Below are positions 17,677 through 25,620 of a stretch of 64,000 nucleotides of DNA, in pieces. The notes under the pieces are model-generated. The model did not search any database, was not told the DNA's origin, and was given only the letters and a program-made list of their open reading frames with translations. The DNA comes from Anaerolineae bacterium (GTDB lineage Bacteria > Chloroflexota > Anaerolineae > 4572-78 > J111). The DNA is taken from the NCBI GenBank assembly GCA_023382535.1, contig JAHDWA010000001.1:1-64000 (forward strand), in the 5' to 3' direction. How positions within the stretch are numbered: the first letter of the stretch is position 1; every line of letters begins with the position of its first letter. A program made the position numbers and the translations under genes.

Positions 17677-18207
17677 TTATGCGGCATTAGAGCCAATGAT
17701 AGATAATATTCGGTCAGGCATCTGGTTGTGCCGGTCAAAGAAGTTACGGGCAGCCGCCAAGAGGGCCTTAACCGTTTCAAAGAGTTCACAGTGGGTGACT
17801 TCGCGTCGGAAGTGTCGCCACAACATTTCAATCGGATTAAGCCACGGGCTGTAGGTCGGCAAGTAAAGCAAGACCAATCGTCCGGCCGCCCCTCGGATCA
17901 CGGCTTCGACCTCATCATCTTCGTGGGCGGTGAAGTTGTCCCAGGCGACATAGACGATTTGATGAGGATGTTTATCGAGCAAAGCTTGTAAGAATTCAGC
18001 TATTTCTCGCCGCCGTTTGCGTTTGCGGATTAGCACCACCGTTTCGCCGGTATGATAGTTGACGCCACCGATGCCGTAATGCTTTTTGGGCTGGCCGGGG
18101 GTCGGGATCATCACCTGTTGACCCTTCGGGCTCCACATCGCTCGTAAGGTCGGATGCCAACTAAGGTTAAATTCATCGGCATAGTAGAAGACTTCATGGC
18201 GTTTCAA
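17677..18207 (-). CDS. IS630 transposase, DDE catalytic half (orfB)
   Basis: 176 residues as a separate frame. The catalytic acidic residues are visible: FYYADEFNLSW (D), VYVAWDNFTAHE (D) and LPTYSPWLNPIEMLWRHFRRE (E). It overlaps orfA by 4 bases, but its natural expression is likely a -1 frameshift product: the tract AAAAAAAG at about 18232-18239 would shift orfA into KTIEDKRDNLKRHEVFYYADEF. All motifs are intact, so the element may be active. Confidence 0.85.
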   Translation of the reverse strand: MKRHEVFYYADEFNLSWHPTLRAMWSPKGQQVMIPTPGQPKKHYGIGGVNYHTGETVVLIRKRKRRREIAEFLQALLDKHPHQIVYVAWDNFTAHEDDEVEAVIRGAAGRLVLLYLPTYSPWLNPIEMLWRHFRREVTHCELFETVKALLAAARNFFDRHNQMPDRILSIIGSNAA

Positions 18208-18728
18208 GTTGTCTCGTTTGTCTTCAATCGTCTTTTTTTGACCAGATATTCCGGGTCCGGGCTGCTAACCTTGTGCTGCGGCCGGCTGATGACAATATCA
18301 GCATCTTTCAACTGGACCCTGACCGTTTCCGCGGCGACCCGAATGCCGGTCTCTTCGGCCATATAATCGGCCAGCCGTTGGAGCGTCCATAAGGAGTAGG
18401 GTAAGCCCAGGCTGCGCGGCCGACGGCGGACAAGGCTCATCAGTTTTTCCCGATAAACCGACGTCACCTTGACCGGCGTGCCCGGACGGGGCGCATCCAA
18501 CAGGCCGTTGATCCCTTCGGCATTGTATCGCTTGAGCCAGTTGCGGACCGTTTGATCATCCTTGCGCACGATCTGGGCGATTTTAGGCGCGGTCAGCTCT
18601 TGTTCAGCCGCCAGCAAGATTATTTGAGCTCTGGTTCGAATACGTACCTCTTTGGTGTGGTGATACAATTCATCTAGCTCAGTAATTTCTTTTTCACTTA
18701 ACTTTCGTAATTGGATTGGTGGTCTCAT
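18204..18728 (-). CDS. IS630 transposase, helix-turn-helix half (orfA)
   Basis: 174 residues. Two HTH units are present: RTRAQIILLAAEQELTAPKI with KDDQTVRNWLKRYNAEG, and a second winged part SLWTLQRLADYMAEETGIRV. It ends just past an A7G slippery tract, where a -1 shift would join it to the DDE half. DNA binding to the IS ends is the family role. Confidence 0.85.
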   Translation of the reverse strand: MRPPIQLRKLSEKEITELDELYHHTKEVRIRTRAQIILLAAEQELTAPKIAQIVRKDDQTVRNWLKRYNAEGINGLLDAPRPGTPVKVTSVYREKLMSLVRRRPRSLGLPYSLWTLQRLADYMAEETGIRVAAETVRVQLKDADIVISRPQHKVSSPDPEYLVKKRRLKTNETT

Positions 18729-18850
18729 ACTTTAAGTGTAGCCCACCAATCTTATTCCTAAAAATTTTTCTGTTTGTACTTAGTGGTTTTTCAAAAAAGT
18801 TATTTGAATAAATTAAAATCCGAGGCATACTCTTCATCAAAGGAGAGAAA

Positions 18851-19303
18851 ATGCCAAGGAAAGGGATTAGCATCAGGTTACCCAAGCAGGATGAACAGAT
18901 GCTGAAGGAATTTGTGAGCCAAGGTCAAAAAAACGCTCGAGAAATCAATCGTGCCCGTATTTTACTGCTGGCCAATGAAGGACGGTCGGTCAAAGAGATC
19001 AAGCAGATCCTGGGGATCAGTCCAGCCACGATCTATAACGTACGCAACACCTACCATCGGCAGGCGCATGACGATATTTTGGCTGTTATCCAAGATAAAC
19101 CCCGCAGTGGTCGCCCGCTCAAGTTGGATAGTCGGGTTGCGGCCCACGTGAGTATGATTGCCTGCTCCCAACCGCCAGTTGGGGCGGCTCGCTGGACGCT
19201 GCATCTAATCGCCGATAAACTGGTCAAATTGGAAGCAGTGGAGAGCATCTCCCATGAGAGTGTGCGCCAACTGTTAAAAAAAACCAACTCAAGCCCTGGT
19301 TAA
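18851..19303 (+). CDS. IS630 transposase orfA (HTH half)
   Basis: 150 residues with AAAGGAGAG just before the ATG. The N-terminal HTH is INRARILLLANEGRSVKEIKQILGISPATIYNVRNTY and the second half is ARWTLHLIADKL. Near its end is TTAAAAAAAACC (A8, about 19276-19283); a -1 slip there continues as KNQLKPWLSEQWCIGQITGS into orfB, the expected sequence of intact IS630 proteins. The orfA-only product would bind DNA without catalysis. Confidence 0.85.
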   Translation: MPRKGISIRLPKQDEQMLKEFVSQGQKNAREINRARILLLANEGRSVKEIKQILGISPATIYNVRNTYHRQAHDDILAVIQDKPRSGRPLKLDSRVAAHVSMIACSQPPVGAARWTLHLIADKLVKLEAVESISHESVRQLLKKTNSSPG

Positions 19304-19350
19304 GTGAACAATGGTGTATCGGTCAAATTACCGGCAGTTATCTGTGGCAG

Positions 19351-19983
19351 ATGGAGGATGTCCTGCATCAATATCAGTTACCTTATGATCCCACTTGTCC
19401 GTTAATTTGTTTTGATGAACGGCCCTGCTTTCTAATTGGTGACGTGGGTTCGATCTTGCCGATGAGCCCGGGCAAAGTCAAACGATACCATTACGAATAT
19501 GAAAAAAATGGCTCGTGCTGCGTCTTTTTGGCCTTTGAGCCCCACACTGGCTTTCGTTATGTTGAAGTCAGGACCAGACGCACTGCGGTGGATTATGCTG
19601 AATTCATGCAAAACCTGCTGGCTAAACACTATCCTCAGGTCAAGGCGATCCGGCTGGTGCAAGACAACTTGAATACCCACACGCCGGGCTCCTTTTATCA
19701 GGTCTTACCACCCAGCGCCGCCTTCGATCTGAGCCAGCGCTTCGAACTGCACTATACTCCGCCGAAAGGCTCGTGGCTGAATATGGCAGAGATCGAGTTC
19801 GCCGCCTTGGTCAAGCAATGTCTTGACCGGCGCATTCCTGATGTTAAGTCCCTCCAGCGTGAAGTTTTGGCCTGGACAGACCGCCGCAATTTCGACCGCA
19901 CAACGGTCAACTGGACGTTCTCTCAAGCTGATGCTCGAACCAAACTGCAACGTCATTATGTTAATGTACAGAAATTTATTTGA
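19351..19983 (+). CDS. IS630 transposase orfB (DDE half)
   Basis: 210 residues from an internal ATG; the real product probably starts from the -1 shift at about 19280. DDE motifs are ICFDERP (D), IRLVQDNLNTHT (D) and HYTPPKGSWLNMAEIEFAAL (E). It belongs to the ISs with PPKGSWLN rather than PYSPDLNP, a recognised IS630 subgroup. All catalytic residues appear intact. Confidence 0.85.
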   Translation: MEDVLHQYQLPYDPTCPLICFDERPCFLIGDVGSILPMSPGKVKRYHYEYEKNGSCCVFLAFEPHTGFRYVEVRTRRTAVDYAEFMQNLLAKHYPQVKAIRLVQDNLNTHTPGSFYQVLPPSAAFDLSQRFELHYTPPKGSWLNMAEIEFAALVKQCLDRRIPDVKSLQREVLAWTDRRNFDRTTVNWTFSQADARTKLQRHYVNVQKFI

Positions 19984-20364
19984 AAAACCACTTAGGCTCC
20001 TCAATTACACTTTTCAGAGCAAAACCGCTCTGTTTGAGCACGAGTGTAGCCGCTATGTTTGCCCCTGTGCTTTCCCACCCAGACCGAGCAAGCCTGTCCT
20101 GCTAACCATAAGCAATGGGCTAAGGGTGGCTGTACCACCACCATGGCTTCCAGTACTGGCGCTCGCCTCCGCTATCAACTTGACCGAGACAGTGACACCT
20201 ACAAACGGGTCTACAAGCAGCGAACCACCAGCGAAAGGATCAACAGTCAAGCCATGGAGTTGGGCATCGAATGTCCGAAAATCTGAAATTGGCAAGCCAT
20301 CGCCAATATCAATACCCTGATCTATGTCTTGCTCAACTTGCGCACCTTGCAGCGTATCCGTTAG

Positions 20365-20599
20365 CACAAGGCTGACCTGCGCACTCAAGGTAAATTGCCG
20401 AATCCTATGGCCTAAATTCAGTTGTTAATCAATCTTTAGGGCGTCGCTTCACTCGCCCTCAAGCGTAACCTACCCGGAACCAGCTTTTCCTGGTCCAACC
20501 TTCAATGTGTTTGATACAAATGAAGGTCGCAGGATTATCTTGCATCATTCATCTCTCGACCGGCAACAATTGAGAGCATTTCGGCTCCTGAAGTAGTTG
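20365..20599. other. Intergenic, no feature recognised
   Basis: About 235 bases after the split transposase. No coding frame, hairpin with T-run or repeat was identified. It may contain the lost 3-prime end of the disrupted insertion sequence. Confidence 0.35.
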
Positions 20600-20983
20600 T
20601 TACGAGCCTTCTAATATCCGTTTTATCACTGCCAACAACTCCTCCGAGTGAATAGGCTTGATCAGATACTCTTTCACTCCTCTTTCTTTACCGTAACGAA
20701 TTTCGGCATCTGACAAAAATCTACAGCCCGTTAAGAAAAGAAAGGGAATAGTAGCCCATTGTGAATTTACGTGTATGAGCGACTGAAGTTGATAGCCCCC
20801 CAAATCCGGCATGACAATATCGGATAAGATCAGGTCTATCGGCTCGGTTTTCAAAGCCTTCAGGGCCTCAAAACCTCCTTTAGCCTTGACAGTTTGGTAG
20901 CCGGCCATTTCCAACGTCTGGCTAAGATAATCCAACATATCAGGTTGGTCCTCCACTAACAAGACGGACGTTTTTTTCTCCAT
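20600..20983 (-). CDS. Stand-alone receiver-domain response regulator
   Basis: 127 residues from the ATG at 20983 (AAGGGG upstream); a longer frame to 21073 has no ribosome site. Receiver motifs are LLVEDQPDM (E11/D12), D55 in LILSDIVMP, a T position in FLFLTGC and K in YLIKPIHS. There is no output domain. It resembles the receiver of the REC-wHTH protein at 52316-53077 (FMFLTARAMDSDIRYGKELGV here FLFLTG..SDAEIRYGKERGV), so it may share a kinase. Probably a phosphorelay intermediate or a protein-interaction regulator. Confidence 0.88.
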   Translation of the reverse strand: MEKKTSVLLVEDQPDMLDYLSQTLEMAGYQTVKAKGGFEALKALKTEPIDLILSDIVMPDLGGYQLQSLIHVNSQWATIPFLFLTGCRFLSDAEIRYGKERGVKEYLIKPIHSEELLAVIKRILEGS

Positions 20984-21210
20984 GATCGCAAATTTCCCCT
21001 TTGCTGCCTTTAAGGAAGCCGAATGTAAACCAATCTTAGCAAGGATTGGCATTGGAGTATATAAAGGAAGCATTCAGTTTCTATTGAAATTCTATTTAGA
21101 AGAATGATATTACCACACAAGATTTCGACCTCCCCGCAGCGCCGTCGCTCGGCCTGGCCCGTACAAGGTTCAGATTCCGTCCCTTGCATGTTCAATAATA
21201 CGCTCCTTAT

Positions 21211-21310
21211 CACTTTTTCTCACTTTTCCCCATAAAACTCAAATATACCCTAAATGCTGTTTCTATAGATTTATATGCCAAGATTTGGTAGATTAAGGGT
21301 TAGAAATTTA
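21211..21310 (+). promoter_or_regulatory. Shared upstream block, copy 1 (before metallopeptidase)
   Basis: The block starts with CACTTTTTCTCACTTTTCCC, which contains two 10-bp-spaced ACTTTT units. About 50 bases later comes ATAGATTTATATGCCAAGAT followed by TTGGTAGATTA and TTAGAAATT. Nearly the same arrangement occurs at 23374-23470 and on minus at 59809-59701. CCAAGATTTGG forms a short inverted repeat. It ends 37 bases before the start codon. Probably a common promoter with an activator site; that role is inferred. Confidence 0.6.
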
Positions 21311-21347
21311 CAGAATCTCTAGTTTCGCTCAAATCAGTTTTGGCCCT

Positions 21348-23363
21348 ATGTCTACCAAATTACCCACCGCCCTTTGCAAAATAGCTTTCCCCATCGCTTT
21401 GACTCTCGGGCTTCATCTTGGTTTGGCCAGTGCGGCGGCGGGTTATGACCAGTCCTCACCTCATTCTAGTCCCAAAATTTCAAATGAGGAGACTTCGGTA
21501 TCTCCGGAGGAGGAGTTAGTGTTGGCCTTGATTTTACTCAGAAACGGTAATTTGTCTGAGTTAAGCCAGATCCAGAATCATATTCAGGCCAAAGGGGGCC
21601 AGATTACCCACACTCTGCCCTTTCAGGCCCTGGTCGCCAATGTCACCGTCACTTCAATTCCAGATTTGACCCATTTACCAGGCGTGGCGGCTGTTTATAC
21701 CCAGCCGGTAGATTTAGCTACACTTGACCACTTCGATCCGGCCGCCCGTCGTTTTGCCGGTGTCTGGAATAGTTTGCTGGCTCCTCAGCCTGTTGCTCCG
21801 TTGAACGGCATGCAGGCAGAACATCCGGAGACTGAAGAGGACGCCCTCATTGCGCCTGACCTGTCGCCAGATAGCCAGATAAGCGCGGCGGGGGGAGCGA
21901 TTATAAGCACGCCCGGCTACCTTCAGACCAGTAACTATATGGCCGGTTCGGTGGCCGTAGGGATTATTTTAGTTGAAAGTGACGGGACAGGAGATCGTTC
22001 GACTGAAGATTGGACTCAGGCCGAGCAGCAGCTTATTTTCAACGAGATTGTAGCCGGTCTCAATTGGTGGGCTACCCTGGAACCCCGCGCAAAACTCTCG
22101 TTTGTTTATGATGACCACATTTCACAGCCACTGCCGACTCGCGTCGAACCCATTACCCGGCCTTATGCCGATCAGCAGTATTGGATCTCAGATTCGATGG
22201 AAGCGCTGGGCTACCAGGCTGCTTCTTACTTTACTCAGGTGCGAGATTATAACAATGCCCTTCGCAGCTTTTATCACACCGATTGGGCCTTTACCATTTT
22301 TGTCGTTGATAGCTCGACCGACAGCGACCATCGCTTTAGCGACAACAGGTTTGCCTATGCTTACCTGGGCGGGCCGTTTATGGTGATGACGTCCGGCAAT
22401 AATGGCTACGGCCCTGATAATATGGATGCTGTCACCGCTCATGAAGTCGGGCATATTTTTCATGCTTTAGATCAATATGGGGGCGCCGGTCAGGGATGTA
22501 GCCTCCGCTCAGGTTATTTGGCGGTTGAAAATCTGAACAGTGAGTCTGGGGGATGCCCCTCCAACGTAAATAGCATTATGCGGGGGCAAATCTCCCCCTA
22601 CACCCTCCGGGCGATTGATCCGTATGCGGCGGGACAGGTGGGCTGGCGCGATAGCGATGGGGACAATATCCTTGATCCGTTAGATGTAACCCTGACCCTG
22701 ACCGCAAATGACCCGGTGCTGGATGGCAATCGTCTCACCCTTACCGGCGAGGCCGAAATTATCCCTTATCCCTCTCCCAGCCGCCCCAGTGTCACGATCA
22801 GCCAAATCAAGAGGGTGCAATACCGTCTCGACGAGGGGGCTTGGCAGCAGGCGAGCGCCAGCGATGGTGCGTTTGACAGCCCTTTAGAAAGCTACTCCCT
22901 GGCCTTCTCTCCCTTATTGCCAGGTTTACATACCCTCACAGTTGGGGCTGTAGACTCATTTTCTAATGCGCTGAGCCCCGCCGTGAGTCAAATCTTTATC
23001 ATGCCTGACCCCATTGCCGGCAGCCCCGATACAAAGCTGTATGCGCCAGATGAGAACCTATCAGAACAAGCCTTGGTCGTTTCGGGCGTCGCTTATCATA
23101 CCCAACCCGGTGGCGTCATCGCCACAGTTCAATATCGCCTTAATGGCGGCCCGTGGCAAGTCGCTCAAGCGCAGGATGGTTCATTTGATAGCAATTATGA
23201 ACCGTTTGCTTTAACCTTCGGCTCTCCCCCACCTGGTCCCTACCTCATTGAAGCCTTCGCCAGCGACGCCAGTGGAAATACTGAAGCCGAGTGGGCCAGG
23301 CAGGAAATACAAATCCCTCAAGTTATCAAACTCTTCATCCCTATTTTGACCTCTACGAGGTGA
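21348..23363 (+). CDS. Secreted HEXXH metallopeptidase with Ig-like C-terminus
   Basis: 671 residues with a signal peptide (about 1-30, AFPIALTLGLHLGLASAAAG). An N-terminal region (50-125) resembles an inhibitor-I9-like propeptide (LSELSQIQNHIQAKGGQITH). The catalytic site is H365-E366-V-G-H369 in TAHEVGHIFHALDQYGG; D375 is a possible third ligand, and the classic metzincin HExxHxxGxxH is not complete. Cysteine-bearing GCSLRSG and GGCPSNVNSIM follow, as does an N-S-I-M-R Met-turn-like segment. The C-terminal half has two Ig-like domains with the same YRLxxGxWQxA motif. The end, VIKLFIPILTSTR, resembles the Chloroflexota YLPLI-type tail. Probably an extracellular protease. Confidence 0.8.
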   Translation: MSTKLPTALCKIAFPIALTLGLHLGLASAAAGYDQSSPHSSPKISNEETSVSPEEELVLALILLRNGNLSELSQIQNHIQAKGGQITHTLPFQALVANVTVTSIPDLTHLPGVAAVYTQPVDLATLDHFDPAARRFAGVWNSLLAPQPVAPLNGMQAEHPETEEDALIAPDLSPDSQISAAGGAIISTPGYLQTSNYMAGSVAVGIILVESDGTGDRSTEDWTQAEQQLIFNEIVAGLNWWATLEPRAKLSFVYDDHISQPLPTRVEPITRPYADQQYWISDSMEALGYQAASYFTQVRDYNNALRSFYHTDWAFTIFVVDSSTDSDHRFSDNRFAYAYLGGPFMVMTSGNNGYGPDNMDAVTAHEVGHIFHALDQYGGAGQGCSLRSGYLAVENLNSESGGCPSNVNSIMRGQISPYTLRAIDPYAAGQVGWRDSDGDNILDPLDVTLTLTANDPVLDGNRLTLTGEAEIIPYPSPSRPSVTISQIKRVQYRLDEGAWQQASASDGAFDSPLESYSLAFSPLLPGLHTLTVGAVDSFSNALSPAVSQIFIMPDPIAGSPDTKLYAPDENLSEQALVVSGVAYHTQPGGVIATVQYRLNGGPWQVAQAQDGSFDSNYEPFALTFGSPPPGPYLIEAFASDASGNTEAEWARQEIQIPQVIKLFIPILTSTR

Positions 23364-23373
23364 TACCATTTCT

Positions 23374-23470
23374 AAACTTTTTCCCACTTTTCTTACAAAA
23401 CGTGAATACAATCTAATGAAATCAGTACAGACTTGTACGTCAAAGTTTGGTAAGCTCGAAACCAGAAATT
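23374..23470 (+). promoter_or_regulatory. Shared upstream block, copy 2 (before cyclase regulator)
   Basis: AAACTTTTTCCCACTTTTCT is followed about 45 bases later by ACAGACTTGTACGTCAAAGT then TTGGTAAGCTCGAAACCAGA and AATT. It matches copy 1 and the copy at 59701-59809 in both blocks and spacing. It ends about 20 bases before the ATG at 23491. Confidence 0.6.
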
Positions 23471-23490
23471 AAGAAAGAACAAGGTGTTCC

Positions 23491-25044
23491 ATGAGTCAGC
23501 ACTTGAAGGTACTGGTTATTGAGGATAGCCCTGAGTTCCGTGAGTTTACGGTAGAGTATTTGCTAAAGCCCAATAATTTCCTGGTGGATGTAGCCGAAGA
23601 TGGCTTGAGTGGATTAAATAAGGCGTTAAAAAGCAAGCCAGATCTGATTCTACTGGACTATGAACTGCCAAAAATGAATGGGGTCCAGGTGTTGCGCCAG
23701 TTGCGGGAGCGCGGGCTAAAAACGCCGGTAATTTTGATGACCTCGCACGGCTCCGAACAACTAGCCGTTGAGGTTTTTCTGCTTGGAGTTCAGAATTACC
23801 TCATCAAGCCCTATAAGGTGGAAGATGCTCTGCGAGCTATTGAGGATGCCCTGCGCCTAACTCGCCTGGAAAAAGAGAAACAAGAATTACTTGAACGGGT
23901 TTTGCAGGCTAACCAGGAATTAAAACACCAACTCGACCTGGCGGATGTCATGGACCAGATCGGTAAGTCAATTACGCTGATCCACCCCACGGAAACATTG
24001 GAGCGAATTGTAGATGCCGCTCTCTTCTTAACCAATGCCGAAGAGGGCAGGCTATTTTTGATGAACCCGCGCACCGGGACCCTGAATGAACCTCTATGTA
24101 GAAAAAAGGCCGGGGCGGTGATCACGGCCGAGACCACCCGGCAAATTTCGGTGGCGTTAGAGATTGGCGGGCGGAGAGTAGGTACGCTCAGTGTCACCGT
24201 AGCTACGGAGCGTTTGAGTGACCCTGATCTGGCCGAGTATGAGCAGATGTTACGACTCCTGGCCGGCTATGCCAACATTGCTCTCCAGAACTTGGGTTAT
24301 ATCAGCCAGATTCGCGCCCAAAAAGAAAAGGAAAAGCAGGTCATCCGGGGCGTATTTGAGCGATTTGTGGATACCCAGGTTGTTGGGGAATTATTGAAGC
24401 AACCGGATCAGATTAAACTGGGCGGCCAGCGGCAGCCGGTAACAGTGCTATTTGCCGACCTGCGCAGTTTCAGCACCTTTGCCCATAAGACCTCGCCGGA
24501 GAAAACGGTTGATACGATCAATCTGTATATCGAGGCCGCCGTAGAGGCCATTCTGAAGGAGAAAGGCACCCTTGACAAATTTATTGGCGATGCGGTCATG
24601 GCTTTCTTTAATGCGCCTTTACCTCAACCAGATCATGTGTTGCGTGCCGTGCAGGCCGCCTTGCGGTTGAAGCAAGCGGTCATCGCTGCGCAAAAACAGG
24701 TATCAGCCGAGTATCGTCTGGATTTTGGGATGGGTGTTTGTGTTGGAGAGGCGATCGTCGGCAATATTGGTACACCCAAACTAATGAACTACACCGTAAT
24801 TGGCGACAGTGTGAACAAGGCCAAGCGTTTGCAAGAAAGCGCTCGCGGCGGGCAAATATTGATCAGTCAAGAAACCCTGGAAGTAATCCAGGATCACATC
24901 CAGGTCAAACCTATTGGCTGGCTCCATCTTAAGGGGCAAGCGGCTCAGGAACCTGTTTATGAGGTGATCGGCTTGAAGCGAGAAGCAGTGGTTAAATTTA
25001 CAGTAAAACCGTCCCTCCCTGCTCCGGTATATGTCATGGGCTAG
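23491..25044 (+). CDS. Receiver-GAF-class III adenylate/guanylate cyclase
   Basis: 517 residues. The receiver (1-125) has E11/D12 and phospho-acceptor D56 (LILLDYELP). A coiled linker (125-155) and a GAF-like domain (about 155-275) follow. The class III cyclase domain (305-495) has metal Asp residues D323 in FADLRSFS and D367 in FIGDAVMAFF, K363 at a purine-contact position, and a NYTVIGDSVNKAKRLQ stretch with transition-state N and R. All catalytic residues look present, so it should make cAMP or cGMP under control of receiver phosphorylation. The pentapeptide gene follows 30 bases downstream, and a decayed relative of both lies at 54371-55433. Confidence 0.92.
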   Translation: MSQHLKVLVIEDSPEFREFTVEYLLKPNNFLVDVAEDGLSGLNKALKSKPDLILLDYELPKMNGVQVLRQLRERGLKTPVILMTSHGSEQLAVEVFLLGVQNYLIKPYKVEDALRAIEDALRLTRLEKEKQELLERVLQANQELKHQLDLADVMDQIGKSITLIHPTETLERIVDAALFLTNAEEGRLFLMNPRTGTLNEPLCRKKAGAVITAETTRQISVALEIGGRRVGTLSVTVATERLSDPDLAEYEQMLRLLAGYANIALQNLGYISQIRAQKEKEKQVIRGVFERFVDTQVVGELLKQPDQIKLGGQRQPVTVLFADLRSFSTFAHKTSPEKTVDTINLYIEAAVEAILKEKGTLDKFIGDAVMAFFNAPLPQPDHVLRAVQAALRLKQAVIAAQKQVSAEYRLDFGMGVCVGEAIVGNIGTPKLMNYTVIGDSVNKAKRLQESARGGQILISQETLEVIQDHIQVKPIGWLHLKGQAAQEPVYEVIGLKREAVVKFTVKPSLPAPVYVMG

Positions 25045-25074
25045 GGTTTGGAGCGAGTAATAAGGAGGGTGACG

Positions 25075-25602
25075 ATGACCCGTGAAGAAGTTTTACAAAT
25101 AATTGAGGCCGCATGGGCTAAGCATGAAGCGCCCGATTTGTCCCGGGCTGACCTACAAAGAACCGATTTGAGTCGAATCAGTCTGAGAAAAGTTAACTTT
25201 CGCTATGCCAATCTCAGTGGAGCCAATCTGCGCGGAGCTAATCTAGAGGGGGCTGATCTGACCGGAGCGAACTTACGAGGGGCCAACTTAACCAACGCCG
25301 TGTTGAAAAATGCGGACCTGCTCGGGGTTGACCTGGCTCATGCCCAACTCGGCGGAGCAGATTTTGGTGAAGCCAGCTTGCAAAATTCTAACTTGAGCGA
25401 AGCAAACCTGGATTATACGAATCTGATCGAGACGACGCTGCGGGGGGCGGGGCTGGTTGTAGCCAATTTACGGGGGGCAAATCTGGCCGGAGCCAACCTG
25501 ATCAAGGCTAATCTACGAGGAGCTAAGGTAACTAACGAGCAATTCAATCGGGTTAAGAGTCTCAAAGGAGCCATTATGCCCGATGGGACCATCCACTGTT
25601 AA
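25075..25602 (+). CDS. Pentapeptide-repeat protein
   Basis: 175 residues from the ATG at 25075, which has a strong AAGGAGGG site; a longer frame to 25048 is less likely. Between residues 15 and 155 the A(N/D)LXX repeat is continuous (ANLSGANLRGANLEGADLTG...), predicting a right-handed quadrilateral beta helix. The C-terminus reads EQFNRVKSLKGAIMPDGTIH. It lies 30 bases after the cyclase, so it is probably co-transcribed. The function is unknown; possibly a protein-interaction partner of the cyclase regulator. The pairing is repeated in the decayed copy at 54371-55433. Confidence 0.88.
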   Translation: MTREEVLQIIEAAWAKHEAPDLSRADLQRTDLSRISLRKVNFRYANLSGANLRGANLEGADLTGANLRGANLTNAVLKNADLLGVDLAHAQLGGADFGEASLQNSNLSEANLDYTNLIETTLRGAGLVVANLRGANLAGANLIKANLRGAKVTNEQFNRVKSLKGAIMPDGTIHC

Positions 25603-25620
25603 ACCAAGGAGAGTAAAGAG

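Larger units (their letters stand above)
17661..18780 (-). mobile_element. IS630-family insertion sequence A
   Basis: Terminal inverted repeats AGTACAAACAAAAAAG (17661) and CTTTTT-like TTTTTCTGTTTGTACT (ending 18780) are flanked by TA at 17659-17660 and 18781-18782, the target duplication rule for IS630/Tc1-mariner elements. It contains two overlapping transposase frames on minus. Length is about 1.1 kb, normal for the family. Confidence 0.85.
18783..19992 (+). mobile_element. IS630-family insertion sequence B
   Basis: The ends are GTGGTTTTTCAAA at 18783 and TTTGAAAAACCAC ending at 19991 (plus T), flanked by TA at 18781-18782 and 19993-19994. The left TA is shared with IS630 A, so the two elements sit back to back in the same target. 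It contains two transposase frames on plus. Its sequence differs from element A, so it is a distinct subgroup rather than a recent copy. Confidence 0.82.
17504..20364 (+). pseudogene. DDE transposase split by two IS630 insertions
   Basis: 17504-17660 encodes KYLAGQVAGVLPYEYLRSGA...GLSICPAGLA. 19995-20364 encodes RLLNYTFQSKTALFEHECSR, then CPLCFP...TCPANHKQWAKGG-like sequence, then ERINSQAMELGIECPK and NTLIYVLLNLRTLQRIR. Joining A17660 to G19995 continues the frame exactly (GCT-AGG-CTC), so a single gene was interrupted at a TA dinucleotide. A further frameshift near 20060-20100 and an in-frame TGA at 20284 show later decay. The 5-prime end was apparently also interrupted by the group II intron remnant. 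The family is an IS1182-like or related cysteine-containing DDE transposase; the exact family is uncertain. Confidence 0.7.
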
